A stretch of DNA of 51,429 nt from Bradyrhizobium sp. (lineage in GTDB: Bacteria; Pseudomonadota; Alphaproteobacteria; Rhizobiales; Xanthobacteraceae), in assembly GCF_016213215.1 (NCBI RefSeq), contig NZ_JACRAW010000120.1:1-51429 (forward strand). The letters are read 5' to 3'. The position numbers were made by a program, and so were the translations under genes. Shown in pieces: positions 34,012-42,660 of the stretch. The notes below the pieces were generated by a model, which searched no databases, had not been told where the DNA came from, and saw only the letters and a program-made list of their open reading frames with translations. Position 1 is the first letter of the stretch; every line of letters begins with the position of its first letter.

Positions 34012-34536
34012 TCAGCCCTCGCGCGTCGAAACTGCGTTGGCCGGAACGGGTCCGATAATTGCGGCCAAATCGCGTCGAAAGCCAAATGCAATGTAAAGTT
34101 TCGCCATCACAAACATTGGTCCAAGCATCAGATGATTTGGGAACGTGAACAGCGACGGTTCGCGTCCCTCGAACACTTGGTGGCCAATGGTTTGCGCGGC
34201 GAGGCCAAGCACAATCAGTACGCCAAATATAGACCACATCGTGGCGGTATCCGAGTGACTTGCAATTGTTGCGGCAATCGAAAGAGGTATCACCGCCGCC
34301 ACCAGGATTCCGATGCCGAGAGCCGCGTCGAGTAACAGCCAATAGACGAAGCACGGCACCGCCAGAAGCGCCCCGAGGGTGACCGGAACACCGAGAATGT
34401 AGAACTTCTGCAGGCTCAGCGGCAGCACCGCGCCGGTGAACAGAAGCAGGATTCCGCATACGTGCATGAACGCGTTGCGGGGGTCGCGATGGTACTCGAT
34501 ATAGATCGCCATTTGGCGCTTGAAAAAGTCACCCAT
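34012..34536 (-). CDS. Mpo1-like (DUF962/YGL010w) membrane protein
   Basis: Small membrane protein of 174 aa in a family whose yeast member Mpo1 is an iron dioxygenase acting in fatty acid alpha-oxidation. The family histidines are present in EYHRDPRNAFMHVCG (N-terminal), SHSD, and GHQVFEGREP (C-terminal), separated by about four helices. The start at 34536 (MGDFFKRQMAIY) fits; the longer frame to 34734 adds unrelated residues. Its position next to an SDR and an ICMT-like enzyme hints at a lipid-modifying group, but the bacterial function is inferred only from family. Confidence 0.85.
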   Translation of the reverse strand: MGDFFKRQMAIYIEYHRDPRNAFMHVCGILLLFTGAVLPLSLQKFYILGVPVTLGALLAVPCFVYWLLLDAALGIGILVAAVIPLSIAATIASHSDTATMWSIFGVLIVLGLAAQTIGHQVFEGREPSLFTFPNHLMLGPMFVMAKLYIAFGFRRDLAAIIGPVPANAVSTREG

Positions 34537-34851
34537 AGTTATCGTCCTCGCGTACAGCAGGTCTGGAGCGACCGAAAACCCTATACCATTTGCCCGTCTG
34601 GGCGACAAACGGCGAGTTCGGTTCAAAGGCCGCACGGGAGCCGAGATCCGTTTGTTGGCGTGTGCCACGCCGCACAGCGACGGGTTTGCGGACTCGACGA
34701 GGGTTGTCGCGGACTGCGGGCGCTCGGCGGTCATCCGTTCAACGCATGAAGATACCGGCTGGGCCGCATCAACGCTGGAATCTCAGTACGGCGGAGGAGT
34801 TTAGCGCGGGCGAGAGCGCGCTGAATGGAACGCAGGTCGAGAAGCGATCGT
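34537..34851. other. 315-nt intergenic region
   Basis: No gene or clear structural element is seen between the Mpo1-like and OmpA-like genes. Short open frames on both strands lack conserved features. It should hold the promoter of the Mpo1-like gene on the minus strand. Confidence 0.5.
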
Positions 34852-35514
34852 CTATTTCCTGCTCGCCTTTTTCTTCGCGGGCGGTGCCGGCGTAGCGGCC
34901 GTGGGCTCGCTCTGCTCGGGCACTTTGGCAAAGGTCAGGATTTGCAGCTGCCCGTTGGCCGCTGCGGTCGGATGCGCCGGATCGAGAAGCTGCTCTTCGC
35001 CGAGGCCGATCGACTGGATCCGTTTGGCCGAAATCTTGAACGTGTTCACCAGCACGTCGCGCACCGCGTCCGCCCGACGTTGACTGAGGATCACGTTGGC
35101 TTCGCGCCTTCCGTTCGATTCGATGTGACCGACGATCAGGAACGTGTAGGGCAACAGCGAGGCATGGACGAGCGCGTCCGCCATGCGCCCGACTGTCTGG
35201 TACGATGCCGGCTGAATGATAGGCGTGTCTGCATCGAACTGGATGGGGGTCGTGAAACTCGGCAGTTTGACGAGGTCCGGCGCCACCGGCGGGCGGTTCA
35301 CCGGGCCGGGATCGTTTTTGATCCTGGTCTTTGCCCGCTCCAGCACCTGCTGACGCAAGGCCGCCAGGTCGATCTCGGGCGCCGTTTCAAAGCGGTTGAG
35401 CTTGCCGACGATGTCGTCCCTGGTCGCTGGCGCCTGGGCGTTCGCCGGCGCGGCTGCGGCAAAGGCCAGAGCGGCGAGCAACAGGCCGATATGGAATTTC
35501 GCCGTTCCCATCAT
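34852..35514 (-). CDS. Secreted OmpA-domain protein
   Basis: Periplasmic or outer-membrane-associated protein of 220 aa. A signal peptide (about 1-27, GLLLAALAFAAAAPANA) is followed by a charged linker and an OmpA-like peptidoglycan-binding domain (about 85-195) with VGHIESNGRREANVILSQRR in the place of the usual GHTD...N..LS..RA. The Asp of the GHTD motif is Glu here. The C-terminus is Pro/Ala/Lys-rich. The ATG at 35514 overlaps the stop of the Cys-rich gene (ATGATG), implying coupling; 35511 is a second possible start. Confidence 0.85.
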   Translation of the reverse strand: MMGTAKFHIGLLLAALAFAAAAPANAQAPATRDDIVGKLNRFETAPEIDLAALRQQVLERAKTRIKNDPGPVNRPPVAPDLVKLPSFTTPIQFDADTPIIQPASYQTVGRMADALVHASLLPYTFLIVGHIESNGRREANVILSQRRADAVRDVLVNTFKISAKRIQSIGLGEEQLLDPAHPTAAANGQLQILTFAKVPEQSEPTAATPAPPAKKKASRK

Positions 35515-35924
35515 CGATAACCCGCCTCGCCCATGGCCTGGATGCAACGCGCGCTGACGCCCGCCGTCGTCGTCAGGCAGGGAATCGATTTGCTCGTCTC
35601 CTTGGTCGAGCCGCCGCACAGTTTGACGATCTCGCGCGAACAGGCGTTGGCAACCGTGGTGCGTGCCGCGACCCGCTTCTGGATAGCATCGAAAGCGGCG
35701 AGATAGTTGCTCTGGCACTGAGGCGACAGCGCGTCCCGGTTGCGCGAGAGACACTCCTTGAGGCGGTTCGAGTCGGGATTGACGCCGCGGCAGTTGGCGA
35801 CGATTTCCGCGCCGCAGCTTTTCGCCAGCAACGCCACCGAATCGCCAAAGCTCATGGTCTCCGCCGCTGCCAGCGACGGTACCGCAACTGCGAGCATCAA
35901 TGCGACAATGGAGCCCCGGACCAT
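35511..35924 (-). CDS. Secreted cysteine-rich repeat protein
   Basis: Exported protein of 137 aa with a signal peptide (VALMLAVAVPSLAAA). It contains two cysteine-rich repeat units of the type seen in the GLG1-like Cys-rich repeat family: CGAEIVANC...LKECLSRN...LSPQC and then CSREIVKLCGG...CLTT...RC. Disulfide-rich periplasmic binding or scaffold function is likely, but the role in bacteria is unknown. It is translated ahead of, and coupled with, the OmpA-domain gene. The start at 35924 gives the signal peptide; 35960 is an upstream alternative. Confidence 0.75.
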   Translation of the reverse strand: MVRGSIVALMLAVAVPSLAAAETMSFGDSVALLAKSCGAEIVANCRGVNPDSNRLKECLSRNRDALSPQCQSNYLAAFDAIQKRVAARTTVANACSREIVKLCGGSTKETSKSIPCLTTTAGVSARCIQAMGEAGYR

Positions 35925-36009
35925 GCGTGCATCTGATACGGGGAAGCTGGGCACGGTCAAGACCTGTGAATGGGCGCGAGTGGCGGCGAAACGTCTCGCC
36001 CGAGAGCTC

Positions 36010-38616
36010 TCATGCCCGCTGCACGAAACTGTCCACTACCTTCTTCTCGCCGGCCTTCTCAAAGGCGATGGTGAGCTTGTTGCCATCGATTTTCACGACA
36101 TGGCCGTAGCCGAATTTCTGGTGAAAAACGCGGTCGTCCAGTGAAAATTGCGACACTGTTCCGGTCGATTTGGCCACCAGTTCGCCTTCGATGGTCATCG
36201 GACCGCGCCGGCGCGAGAAGGTGCCGAACTCGCGCGAAGAGAACGGTGACTGCGCTTCGTCAAAGCCGCCGCGCGCGGATCCGTTGCGGCCGGCTTGGCC
36301 GCGGGCGCGGTTGGCCTGGGCGCGCTGCCAGCCCGGCGTTGCATAGCTCGAGCCGAACGCCTCGACGTCATCGAAGCGCGACGGGCCGTAGCCGCCGGCG
36401 CCGCCCCAGGCGGTGCCGCCCTTGGATTCGGTGATCTCGACATTGGCGGCCGGCAGCTCGTCGAGAAAGCGCGATGGGATGTTGGTCGACCAGGTGCCGT
36501 GAATGCGGCGGTTGGTCGCGAAATAGATCTTGGCCCGGCGACGGGCACGGGTCAGCCCGACATGGGCAAGCCGCCGCTCCTCTTCCAGCCCGGCCCGGCC
36601 CTGCTCGTCCAGCGTGCGCTGGCTCGGACACAGCCCTTCCTCCCAGCCGGGCAGAAAGACGTTTTCGAATTCGAGGCCCTTGGCCGAATGCAGCGTCATC
36701 AGCGACACCGCGTCGTCCTCGGCCTCGCTGTCACGGTCCATCACCAGCGCGATGTGCTCGAGAAAGCCCTGCAGGTTCTCGAACTCCTCCATGGAGCGCA
36801 CAAGCTCTTTCAGGTTCTCCAGCCGCCCGGCGGCATCGGCAGAGCGGTCTTTCTGCCACATCTCGGTATAGCCGCTCTCGTCGAGCACGATTTCGGCCAG
36901 CTCGGTATGCGTGGTCACCTCGCGCTGGGCGCGCCAGCGGTCGAAATGGGCGATGAGCTCGCGCAGGCTGCCACGCGCCTTCGGTTTCAATTCGTCGGTC
37001 TCGACCACCGCCCGCGCCGCCTCGAACAGCGGAATGCGGCGCTTCCTGGCGTGATCGTGCAGCATCTGCACGCTGGCATCGCCCAGCCCGCGCTTGGGTA
37101 CGTTGATGATGCGCTCGAACGCGAGATCGTCGGCCGGCGAGTTGATGACGCGCAGGTAGGCCAGGGCATCGCGGATTTCGGCCCGCTCGTAGAAGCGCGG
37201 GCCGCCGATCACGCGGTAGGGCAGGCCGAGGGTAACGAAGCGGTCTTCGAACTCGCGCATCTGGTAGGAGGCGCGCACCAGGATCGCGATTTCGTTGAGC
37301 CGTTCGCCCGCGCGCTGCAGCTGCTCGATCTCTTCGCCGATGCCGCGGGCTTCCTCTTCCGAGTCCCAGGCGCCCGTCACGGTCACCTTCTCGCCGTCCT
37401 CGTCCTCTGTCCGCAGCGTCTTGCCGAGCCGGCCCTCATTGTGGGCGATCAGGTGGGAGGCGGCGGCAAGGATGTGGCCGGTGGATCGATAGTTGCGCTC
37501 CAGCCGGATGACCTTGGCGCCGGGAAAATCGTGCTCGAAGCGAAGGATGTTGTCGACCTCCGCGCCGCGCCAGCCGTAGATCGACTGGTCGTCGTCGCCG
37601 ACGCAGCAGATGTTCTTGGCATGGGCTTTCTCCCTCTCCCCGCTTGCTGGGTCGAGACGAGCGGAGCTCGCGCTCTGAGGGGGAGCCTCCACGAGCTCGG
37701 CCTGCGGAGAATCCTCCTCACCCGGATCGCTCAGGCGCGCAGTTGCGCTGCCGGGCAATCCGACCTCTCCCCGCACGGGGGGAGAGGTGAGCGAAGACGA
37801 TGACGGTGCCTGCGAGAGCAGCCGTAGCCAGAGATACTGCGCGACGTTGGTGTCCTGATATTCGTCGACCAGGATGTACTTGAAGCGGTGCTGGTATTGC
37901 CGCAGCACGTCCGGGTGCTCGCGGAAGATGCGGATGTTCTCGAGCAGGAGATCGCCGAAGTCGGCCGCGTTCAGGATCTTGAGCCGCTCCTGGTAGCTCG
38001 CGTAAAGCTTGCCGCCCTTGCCGTTGGCGAAAACGGCGGCTTCGCCCGCCGGCACCTGGGAGGGCATCAGGCCGCGATTCTTCCAGCCGTCGATCAGTCC
38101 CGCCAGCATGCGGGCCGGCCAGCGCTTGTCGTCGATGTTCTCGGCCTGCAGGAGCTGCTTCAAAAGGCGCACCTGGTCGTCGACGTCGAGCACGGTGAAG
38201 TTGGATTTGAGCTGCGCCAGTTCGGCATGGGTGCGCAGGATGCGGCCGCCGATCGAGTGGAAGGTGCCGAGCCAGGGCATGCCTTCCACCGCCTGGCCCA
38301 GCATCTGGCCGAGGCGGAGCTTCATCTCGCGCGCGGCCTTGTTGGTGAAGGTCACCGAGAGAATCTCGCCCGGCCGTGCCCGGCCTGTCGAGAGGATGTG
38401 CGCGATGCGCGTCGTCAGCACGCGGGTCTTGCCGGTGCCGGCCCCGGCGAGCACCAGCACCGGTCCTTCCAGCGTTTCGACCGCTTCCCGCTGTTCGGGA
38501 TTGAGCCCGGCGAGATATTTGGCCCCGGCCCCCGCACGGGCACGCGCGGCTATCCCGCCTGCCACGGGCTGGTGGTCGGGCACTCTGTGAGAACTGAGTT
38601 TACTCGGCTCGGTCAT
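36010..38616 (-). CDS. uvrD: UvrD/PcrA-type DNA helicase with a repeat-derived insertion
   Basis: Superfamily 1A 3'-5' helicase for nucleotide excision and mismatch repair. The 868-aa protein has Walker A GAGTGKT (about residues 57-63), DEYQDTN (251-257, Walker B), GDDDQSIYGWRG (340-351, motif III), RNYRSTG (motif IV), SAKGLEFENVFLPGWEEG (motif V) and VGLTRARRRAKI (motif VI). A C-terminal Tudor-like tail ends GYGHVVKIDGNKLTIAFEKAGE. Between DEYQDTN and GDDDQS about 64 residues replace the usual short loop. The ATG at 38616 (MTEPSKL) was chosen; 38670 is possible. A candidate promoter lies just upstream. Confidence 0.92.
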   Translation of the reverse strand: MTEPSKLSSHRVPDHQPVAGGIAARARAGAGAKYLAGLNPEQREAVETLEGPVLVLAGAGTGKTRVLTTRIAHILSTGRARPGEILSVTFTNKAAREMKLRLGQMLGQAVEGMPWLGTFHSIGGRILRTHAELAQLKSNFTVLDVDDQVRLLKQLLQAENIDDKRWPARMLAGLIDGWKNRGLMPSQVPAGEAAVFANGKGGKLYASYQERLKILNAADFGDLLLENIRIFREHPDVLRQYQHRFKYILVDEYQDTNVAQYLWLRLLSQAPSSSSLTSPPVRGEVGLPGSATARLSDPGEEDSPQAELVEAPPQSASSARLDPASGEREKAHAKNICCVGDDDQSIYGWRGAEVDNILRFEHDFPGAKVIRLERNYRSTGHILAAASHLIAHNEGRLGKTLRTEDEDGEKVTVTGAWDSEEEARGIGEEIEQLQRAGERLNEIAILVRASYQMREFEDRFVTLGLPYRVIGGPRFYERAEIRDALAYLRVINSPADDLAFERIINVPKRGLGDASVQMLHDHARKRRIPLFEAARAVVETDELKPKARGSLRELIAHFDRWRAQREVTTHTELAEIVLDESGYTEMWQKDRSADAAGRLENLKELVRSMEEFENLQGFLEHIALVMDRDSEAEDDAVSLMTLHSAKGLEFENVFLPGWEEGLCPSQRTLDEQGRAGLEEERRLAHVGLTRARRRAKIYFATNRRIHGTWSTNIPSRFLDELPAANVEITESKGGTAWGGAGGYGPSRFDDVEAFGSSYATPGWQRAQANRARGQAGRNGSARGGFDEAQSPFSSREFGTFSRRRGPMTIEGELVAKSTGTVSQFSLDDRVFHQKFGYGHVVKIDGNKLTIAFEKAGEKKVVDSFVQRA
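37618..37809 (-). repeat. In-frame palindrome-rich insertion within uvrD
   Basis: This segment encodes about 64 low-complexity residues (SSSSLTSPPVRGE through ASGEREKAHA) between two helicase motifs. It contains the perfect hairpin CCTCTCCCC/GGGGAGAGG at 37764-37787 and a second CCCTCTCCCCGC-like arm at 37632-37643 with a partner near 37677-37684. These words are typical of intergenic palindromic repeats of this group. The reading frame is kept throughout, so the insert is translated. Exact ends cannot be fixed without an insertion-free orthologue. Confidence 0.7.
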
Positions 38617-38687
38617 GCGAATCGGTCTGCCCCACGATGGCACCGCGGGAGCGTGAAAGGGAGCCTTCATAGCAGGGATTGTTGGCT

Positions 38688-38716
38688 ATATAGGGCCGCT
38701 CCGGCCGCTTTAACAG
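38688..38716 (-). promoter_or_regulatory. Candidate uvrD promoter
   Basis: On the minus strand, CTATAT (38693-38688) matches the alphaproteobacterial -10 consensus, and CTGTTA (38716-38711) stands 17 nt upstream as a weak -35. Transcription would begin near 38681, ahead of both possible uvrD starts. Confidence 0.35.
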
Positions 38717-38897
38717 ACTTATCCGAAGCCACGCGCCAAGGTCCCGGCGACGAGCAGCCGGGTTTGTTCCTGATGGAGCGCAAATTTCGGGCGGCCGAAC
38801 CCCGGAACCTTCATTTCCAGGCGAGATTGTTTCTTTCGAGAAAGGCGCGGGTCAGCCCCCGCCGATCGAAGCACAATTTGAAACGGAGGTTGCCATC

Positions 38898-39071
38898 ATG
38901 CTCGGTTGGGTTGTTACTTTCCTGATCATTGCCCTGATCGCCGGCATTCTGGGTTTTGGCGGCATCGCGGGCGCATCCATCGAAATCGCCAAGATCATCT
39001 TCTTCATCGCGCTGGTGCTGTTCCTGGTGTCGGCCGTGGTAGGCTTGGCGCGCGGCCGCACCAGGGTCTAG
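38898..39071 (+). CDS. Small DUF1328-family membrane protein
   Basis: Peptide of 57 aa made of two hydrophobic helices (VVTFLIIALIAGILGFGGIA and IIFFIALVLFLVSAVVGLA) and a basic end (RGRTRV). The glycine-containing ILGFGGIAG turn is the family mark. GGAGGT at 38885-38890 is spaced 7 nt from the ATG. Relatives are common in proteobacteria and often stress-induced, but their function is not known. It lies between divergent uvrD and the convergent thioesterase. Confidence 0.9.
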   Translation: MLGWVVTFLIIALIAGILGFGGIAGASIEIAKIIFFIALVLFLVSAVVGLARGRTRV

Positions 39072-39087
39072 CGACGCTCGCGCGACG

Positions 39088-39603
39088 CTAGCGTTTGGCG
39101 GGCATCCCGACGCTTCGGCCGATGCCCTCCGGGCGCGGCGCCGAACTGTGGGCGTTCGTGATGGTCTGGATGCGCTCGCGAATGTCGGGCGGAAACGGCG
39201 CGGTCTTGCGCGTGGTCATGTCGATGTGGATCGTCATGTTTTCTGAAGTCGCCGAAATCCAACCTTCGGTCGCGTGACGCAACTCCTCGAAGGTGTGCAG
39301 CCGCTTCTCGTCGCCGCCGAGGAGCCACACGTGGACCTGCACGGGATCGCCGAGTTGGATTTCGCGCAAGTATCGCACGTGGCATTCCACCGTGAAGGTG
39401 GAGCCGTTCCGTTCCTTCATGTAGCCCGGCCCGATTCCTAGCTCGAGCCATAGCTGGTCGATGGCGCGGTCGAACATCACGTTGTAGTAGGCCATGTTGA
39501 GGTGGCCGTTGTAGTCGATCCATTGCGGCTCGATCTGCATCACCGAGGAGCGAAACGGCCCACCCTGCGGCCCGGCACCATCCTTGGCAGTCATAGACGT
39601 CAT
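39088..39603 (-). CDS. Acyl-CoA thioesterase (hotdog fold, 4HBT)
   Basis: Cytoplasmic hotdog-fold thioesterase of 171 aa. The active-site region DYNGHLNMAYYNVMFDRA matches the 4-hydroxybenzoyl-CoA thioesterase/FadM group (Asp with GHxN). A GDPVQVHVWLLGGDEKRLHTF strand pattern follows. The first ATG (39603, MTSMTAKDG) has GGAGG at a good distance and was chosen. It is divergent from the GlcD-type oxidase gene, 82 nt away. The acyl-CoA substrate cannot be told; related proteins act on acyl-carnitine or betainyl-CoA. Confidence 0.85.
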   Translation of the reverse strand: MTSMTAKDGAGPQGGPFRSSVMQIEPQWIDYNGHLNMAYYNVMFDRAIDQLWLELGIGPGYMKERNGSTFTVECHVRYLREIQLGDPVQVHVWLLGGDEKRLHTFEELRHATEGWISATSENMTIHIDMTTRKTAPFPPDIRERIQTITNAHSSAPRPEGIGRSVGMPAKR

Positions 39604-39685
39604 CTTTCCTCCGCTTTTGCGTCCGGTCGCCTGACTTGACCGGCTACATATCCTTTGCCACGGTCTTCTGTCGGGAGGAAATTCC

Positions 39686-41104
39686 GTGGGTACCATCATC
39701 ACAAATAATCTGCCGCGGCCGGACCCGAAGGCGCTGGCGGGCGTGCTGGAGTCGCTCGCCGCGCGGTTTGGAAACCGCCTGATCACGTCGCAAGCCGTGC
39801 GCGAGCAGCACGGCCATACCACCACCTGGCTGCCGACGCAGCCGCCGGATGGTGTGGTGTTGGCGCAGGACACAGCCGACATCCAGGACGTGGTGCGGAT
39901 CTGTGCGAGGCACGGCGTGCCCGTGATTGCCTTCGGCACCGGAACCTCGCTGGAAGGGCAGGTCAATGCGCCTGGCGGCGGCATCTGCATCGACCTGCGC
40001 GACATGAACCGCGTGCTCGAAGTCCACGCCGAGGATCTCGATTGCGTCATCCAGCCCGGCGTCACGCGCAAGGCGCTGAACGAGCATTTGCGCGACCAGG
40101 GCCTGTTCTTCCCGATCGATCCCGGCGCTGACGCCTCGCTCGGGGGCATGGCCTCGACGCGCGCCTCGGGCACCAATGCGGTGCGCTACGGCACGATGCG
40201 CGAGAACGTACTGGCCCTGAAGGTCGTGCGCGGCGACGGAGAGATCATCACGACCGGAACGCGGGCCAAGAAGTCCTCTGCCGGCTACGACCTGACGCAT
40301 CTCTTTGTCGGTGCCGAGGGCACTCTCGGCATCATCTCCGAACTCACCATTCGCCTGCGCGGCATCCCCGAGACCATTGCGGCGGCAGCCTGTTCATTTG
40401 CGACGGTGCGCGGCGCCTGCCAGGCCGTCATCCTCGCGATCCAGACCGGCATTCCGGTTGCCCGCATCGAGCTGCTCAATGTCGAGCAGGTGAAGGCCTG
40501 CAACTCGTATTCCAAGCTGACGCTGCCGGAGACGCCGCTATTGCTGCTGGAATTCCACGGTACGGCCATCGAGGTGGGCGAGCAATCCAAGGCGTTCGGC
40601 GAGATCGCGCGGGAATGCGGCGGCGGTGATTTCACCTGGACCACCAAGCCGGAGGACCGCACCAGGCTGTGGCAGGCGCGCCACGACGCCTATTGGGCCG
40701 TCAAGGCCCTGCGGCCCGGCGCCGGCGTGGTCGCAACCGACGTTTGCGTGCCGATCTCGCGCCTGGCCGATTGTGTCACCGAGACAGAGGACGACCTGAA
40801 ACGGTTGAACCTGCTGTCGCCGATCGTCGGCCATGTCGGTGACGGCAATTTCCACTGCTCGCTGGCGTGCGATGTAAACGACCCCGAGGAAATGGCGCGC
40901 GGCGAGGAATTCATGCACCGTCTGGTCGAGCGCGCGCAGTCGATGGGCGGCACCTGCACAGGCGAGCACGGCATCGGGCAAGGCAAGCAGAAATATCTGA
41001 AAGCCGAGCTCGGCCAGGAGGCGCTGGATGCGATGCGGGCGCTCAAACGCGCGCTGGACCCGCAAAACATCTTCAATCCTGGCAAGATCCTGCCGGCGGG
41101 CTAG
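39686..41104 (+). CDS. FAD-linked D-2-hydroxy acid dehydrogenase (GlcD/D-LDH-like)
   Basis: Flavoenzyme of 472 aa, peripheral or cytoplasmic, that oxidises D-lactate, glycolate or a related 2-hydroxy acid. The PCMH FAD-binding domain (about 55-235) has FGTGTSLEGQVN, DPGADASLGGM and FVGAEGTLGIIS. The C-terminal oxidase domain shows HVGDGNFHCSL and GTCTGEHGIGQGKQKYL. A GTG at 39686 after GGGAGGA is the start. No glcE/glcF partners are adjacent, so the D-lactate dehydrogenase (cytochrome) type is more likely than the three-subunit glycolate oxidase. Confidence 0.9.
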   Translation: MGTIITNNLPRPDPKALAGVLESLAARFGNRLITSQAVREQHGHTTTWLPTQPPDGVVLAQDTADIQDVVRICARHGVPVIAFGTGTSLEGQVNAPGGGICIDLRDMNRVLEVHAEDLDCVIQPGVTRKALNEHLRDQGLFFPIDPGADASLGGMASTRASGTNAVRYGTMRENVLALKVVRGDGEIITTGTRAKKSSAGYDLTHLFVGAEGTLGIISELTIRLRGIPETIAAAACSFATVRGACQAVILAIQTGIPVARIELLNVEQVKACNSYSKLTLPETPLLLLEFHGTAIEVGEQSKAFGEIARECGGGDFTWTTKPEDRTRLWQARHDAYWAVKALRPGAGVVATDVCVPISRLADCVTETEDDLKRLNLLSPIVGHVGDGNFHCSLACDVNDPEEMARGEEFMHRLVERAQSMGGTCTGEHGIGQGKQKYLKAELGQEALDAMRALKRALDPQNIFNPGKILPAG

Positions 41105-41248
41105 CGTTCGCGACCCACTTCTCGGGGCAAACCTTTACTACGGCGCCGTCGTCCGCGCAGGTACTTGCGGAACTTTCGGTTCCCATGGCGGTTCCCATTC
41201 CCGTCACTTTCCGATGTCTCAATGGAAGCGGGCGTGCGGGAGGGTGCG

Positions 41249-42577
41249 ATGGTCAGACCGGTCGTTGGGATTGCTGCGATTGCGCTTGCAACACTGCTGG
41301 TGGGCGCGGCTCTGGCGAAAGGTGGCGGCCACGGCGGCGGTCATGGGGGCGGCCATGGCGGCGGACACCATGGAGGAGGCCACCTTGGCGGCCATGGCTT
41401 CGGTCGCGCGCATTTCGGGGGCGGGCATCATGGTGGCGCGGGGTTTGCGGCCCGCCGCTCGTTTTCGAGGGTGGGCGTGCGGCATGGCGCGAGCTTGGGT
41501 CAGATCCGCAACGCGGCGGTGCGGCCGTCCAGCATGCGGAGTGCGCTGAACTCGCTGTCCCGCTCCGGCGGCTTGCGCAACGGTCGTCTGCTCGTGAACC
41601 CAGCGGCGCGGACCCAGCTCGTTGCGGCGGCGGCTCTGGCCGGCTGGCATGGCGCCTACGGAGCCGGCGGATGGTGGCGGCACCCGGGCGGTGGCTACGG
41701 GTGGGTCGGCCCGTTGTTCTGGCCGTTCGCCTATTACGACGTCTATGACTACCTGATCTGGGGCGACCCCGGTTTCTGGGGCTACGGCTATCCCGACATT
41801 TATGCCGGAATTTTCGCCCCCTATGGCTACAACGGCCTCGCCGGCTATTTGCCGCCGCAATCGCGCGGACGCAGGCACGTGCGCGGTGTCCGGCTTGACC
41901 AGCTTTGCTGCAATGACAGCCGCGACATAGCCGGCCTGCCGATCGATCAGATCGCGGCGGCGGTTCAGCCGACCGAAGCGCAAGGTGCGGCCCTGGACGA
42001 ACTCGCGAACGCATCGATCCAGGCGGCCCAACTCATTCGCAACGCCTGTCCGACGCAGGTTGCAGCGACGGCGCCGGGACGGCTTGCCGCGATGCAGCAA
42101 CGCATCGAGGCGATGATCAGCGCGGTAGCCTTGGTGCAGCCGCCGATGGACAGGTTCTACGGCTTGCTGACTGACGAGCAGAAGGAGCGGTTCAACGCAC
42201 TGGCCGCGGACCAGCGCGGCAAGGCCGCTGCCAAAAACGCCGACCCCTCACTGGTTGAGAGCTGCGGCGCGCCTTCCGGCGCGCGTGAGTGGCCGCGCAG
42301 CGAGATCGAGGCCAAGCTGCGTCCGAACGATACCCAGCGCGCGGCACTGGAGGTGCTTCAGGATACCAGCGCGAAGGCCAGCGACGCGCTCAAGGCGACA
42401 TGCCAGCCGAACGAGATCAGGACTCCGCCCGCGCGGCTCGCCGCTGTCAGCAAGAGGCTCGATATGATGCTGGATGCGGTCAAATCGGTGCGGGCGGCGC
42501 TTGAGGATTTCTATGCCACGCTCGACGACGAGCAGAAGGCGCAGTTCGAGGCCATCGGTCCGCGACGAACCTCGTGA
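41249..42577 (+). CDS. Exported His/Gly-rich protein with two LTXXQ (Spy-like) domains
   Basis: Protein of 442 aa. After a signal peptide (IAAIALATLLVGAALA) comes a GHGG/GHH repeat block (about 27-70), a Trp/Tyr/Gly-rich middle with a possible helix region, and two related helical domains of about 95 residues. These end in LTDEQKERFNAL (about residue 310) and LDDEQKAQFEAI (about 425), matching the LTXXQ motif of Spy/CpxP-like periplasmic chaperones. Each also has a conserved Cys (NACPTQ, ATCQPN). The GHGG block could bind metal. The ATG at 41249 follows GGAGGG; the frame runs back to 41165. Confidence 0.78.
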   Translation: MVRPVVGIAAIALATLLVGAALAKGGGHGGGHGGGHGGGHHGGGHLGGHGFGRAHFGGGHHGGAGFAARRSFSRVGVRHGASLGQIRNAAVRPSSMRSALNSLSRSGGLRNGRLLVNPAARTQLVAAAALAGWHGAYGAGGWWRHPGGGYGWVGPLFWPFAYYDVYDYLIWGDPGFWGYGYPDIYAGIFAPYGYNGLAGYLPPQSRGRRHVRGVRLDQLCCNDSRDIAGLPIDQIAAAVQPTEAQGAALDELANASIQAAQLIRNACPTQVAATAPGRLAAMQQRIEAMISAVALVQPPMDRFYGLLTDEQKERFNALAADQRGKAAAKNADPSLVESCGAPSGAREWPRSEIEAKLRPNDTQRAALEVLQDTSAKASDALKATCQPNEIRTPPARLAAVSKRLDMMLDAVKSVRAALEDFYATLDDEQKAQFEAIGPRRTS

Positions 42578-42660
42578 TGCACGGCCGCTTTCCGGCATCG
42601 ACCGAAGCGGCTCGCCTGCCGCGGCGCCGTCCTCTATGTTGAGCACCCGAGGGATGGGCG

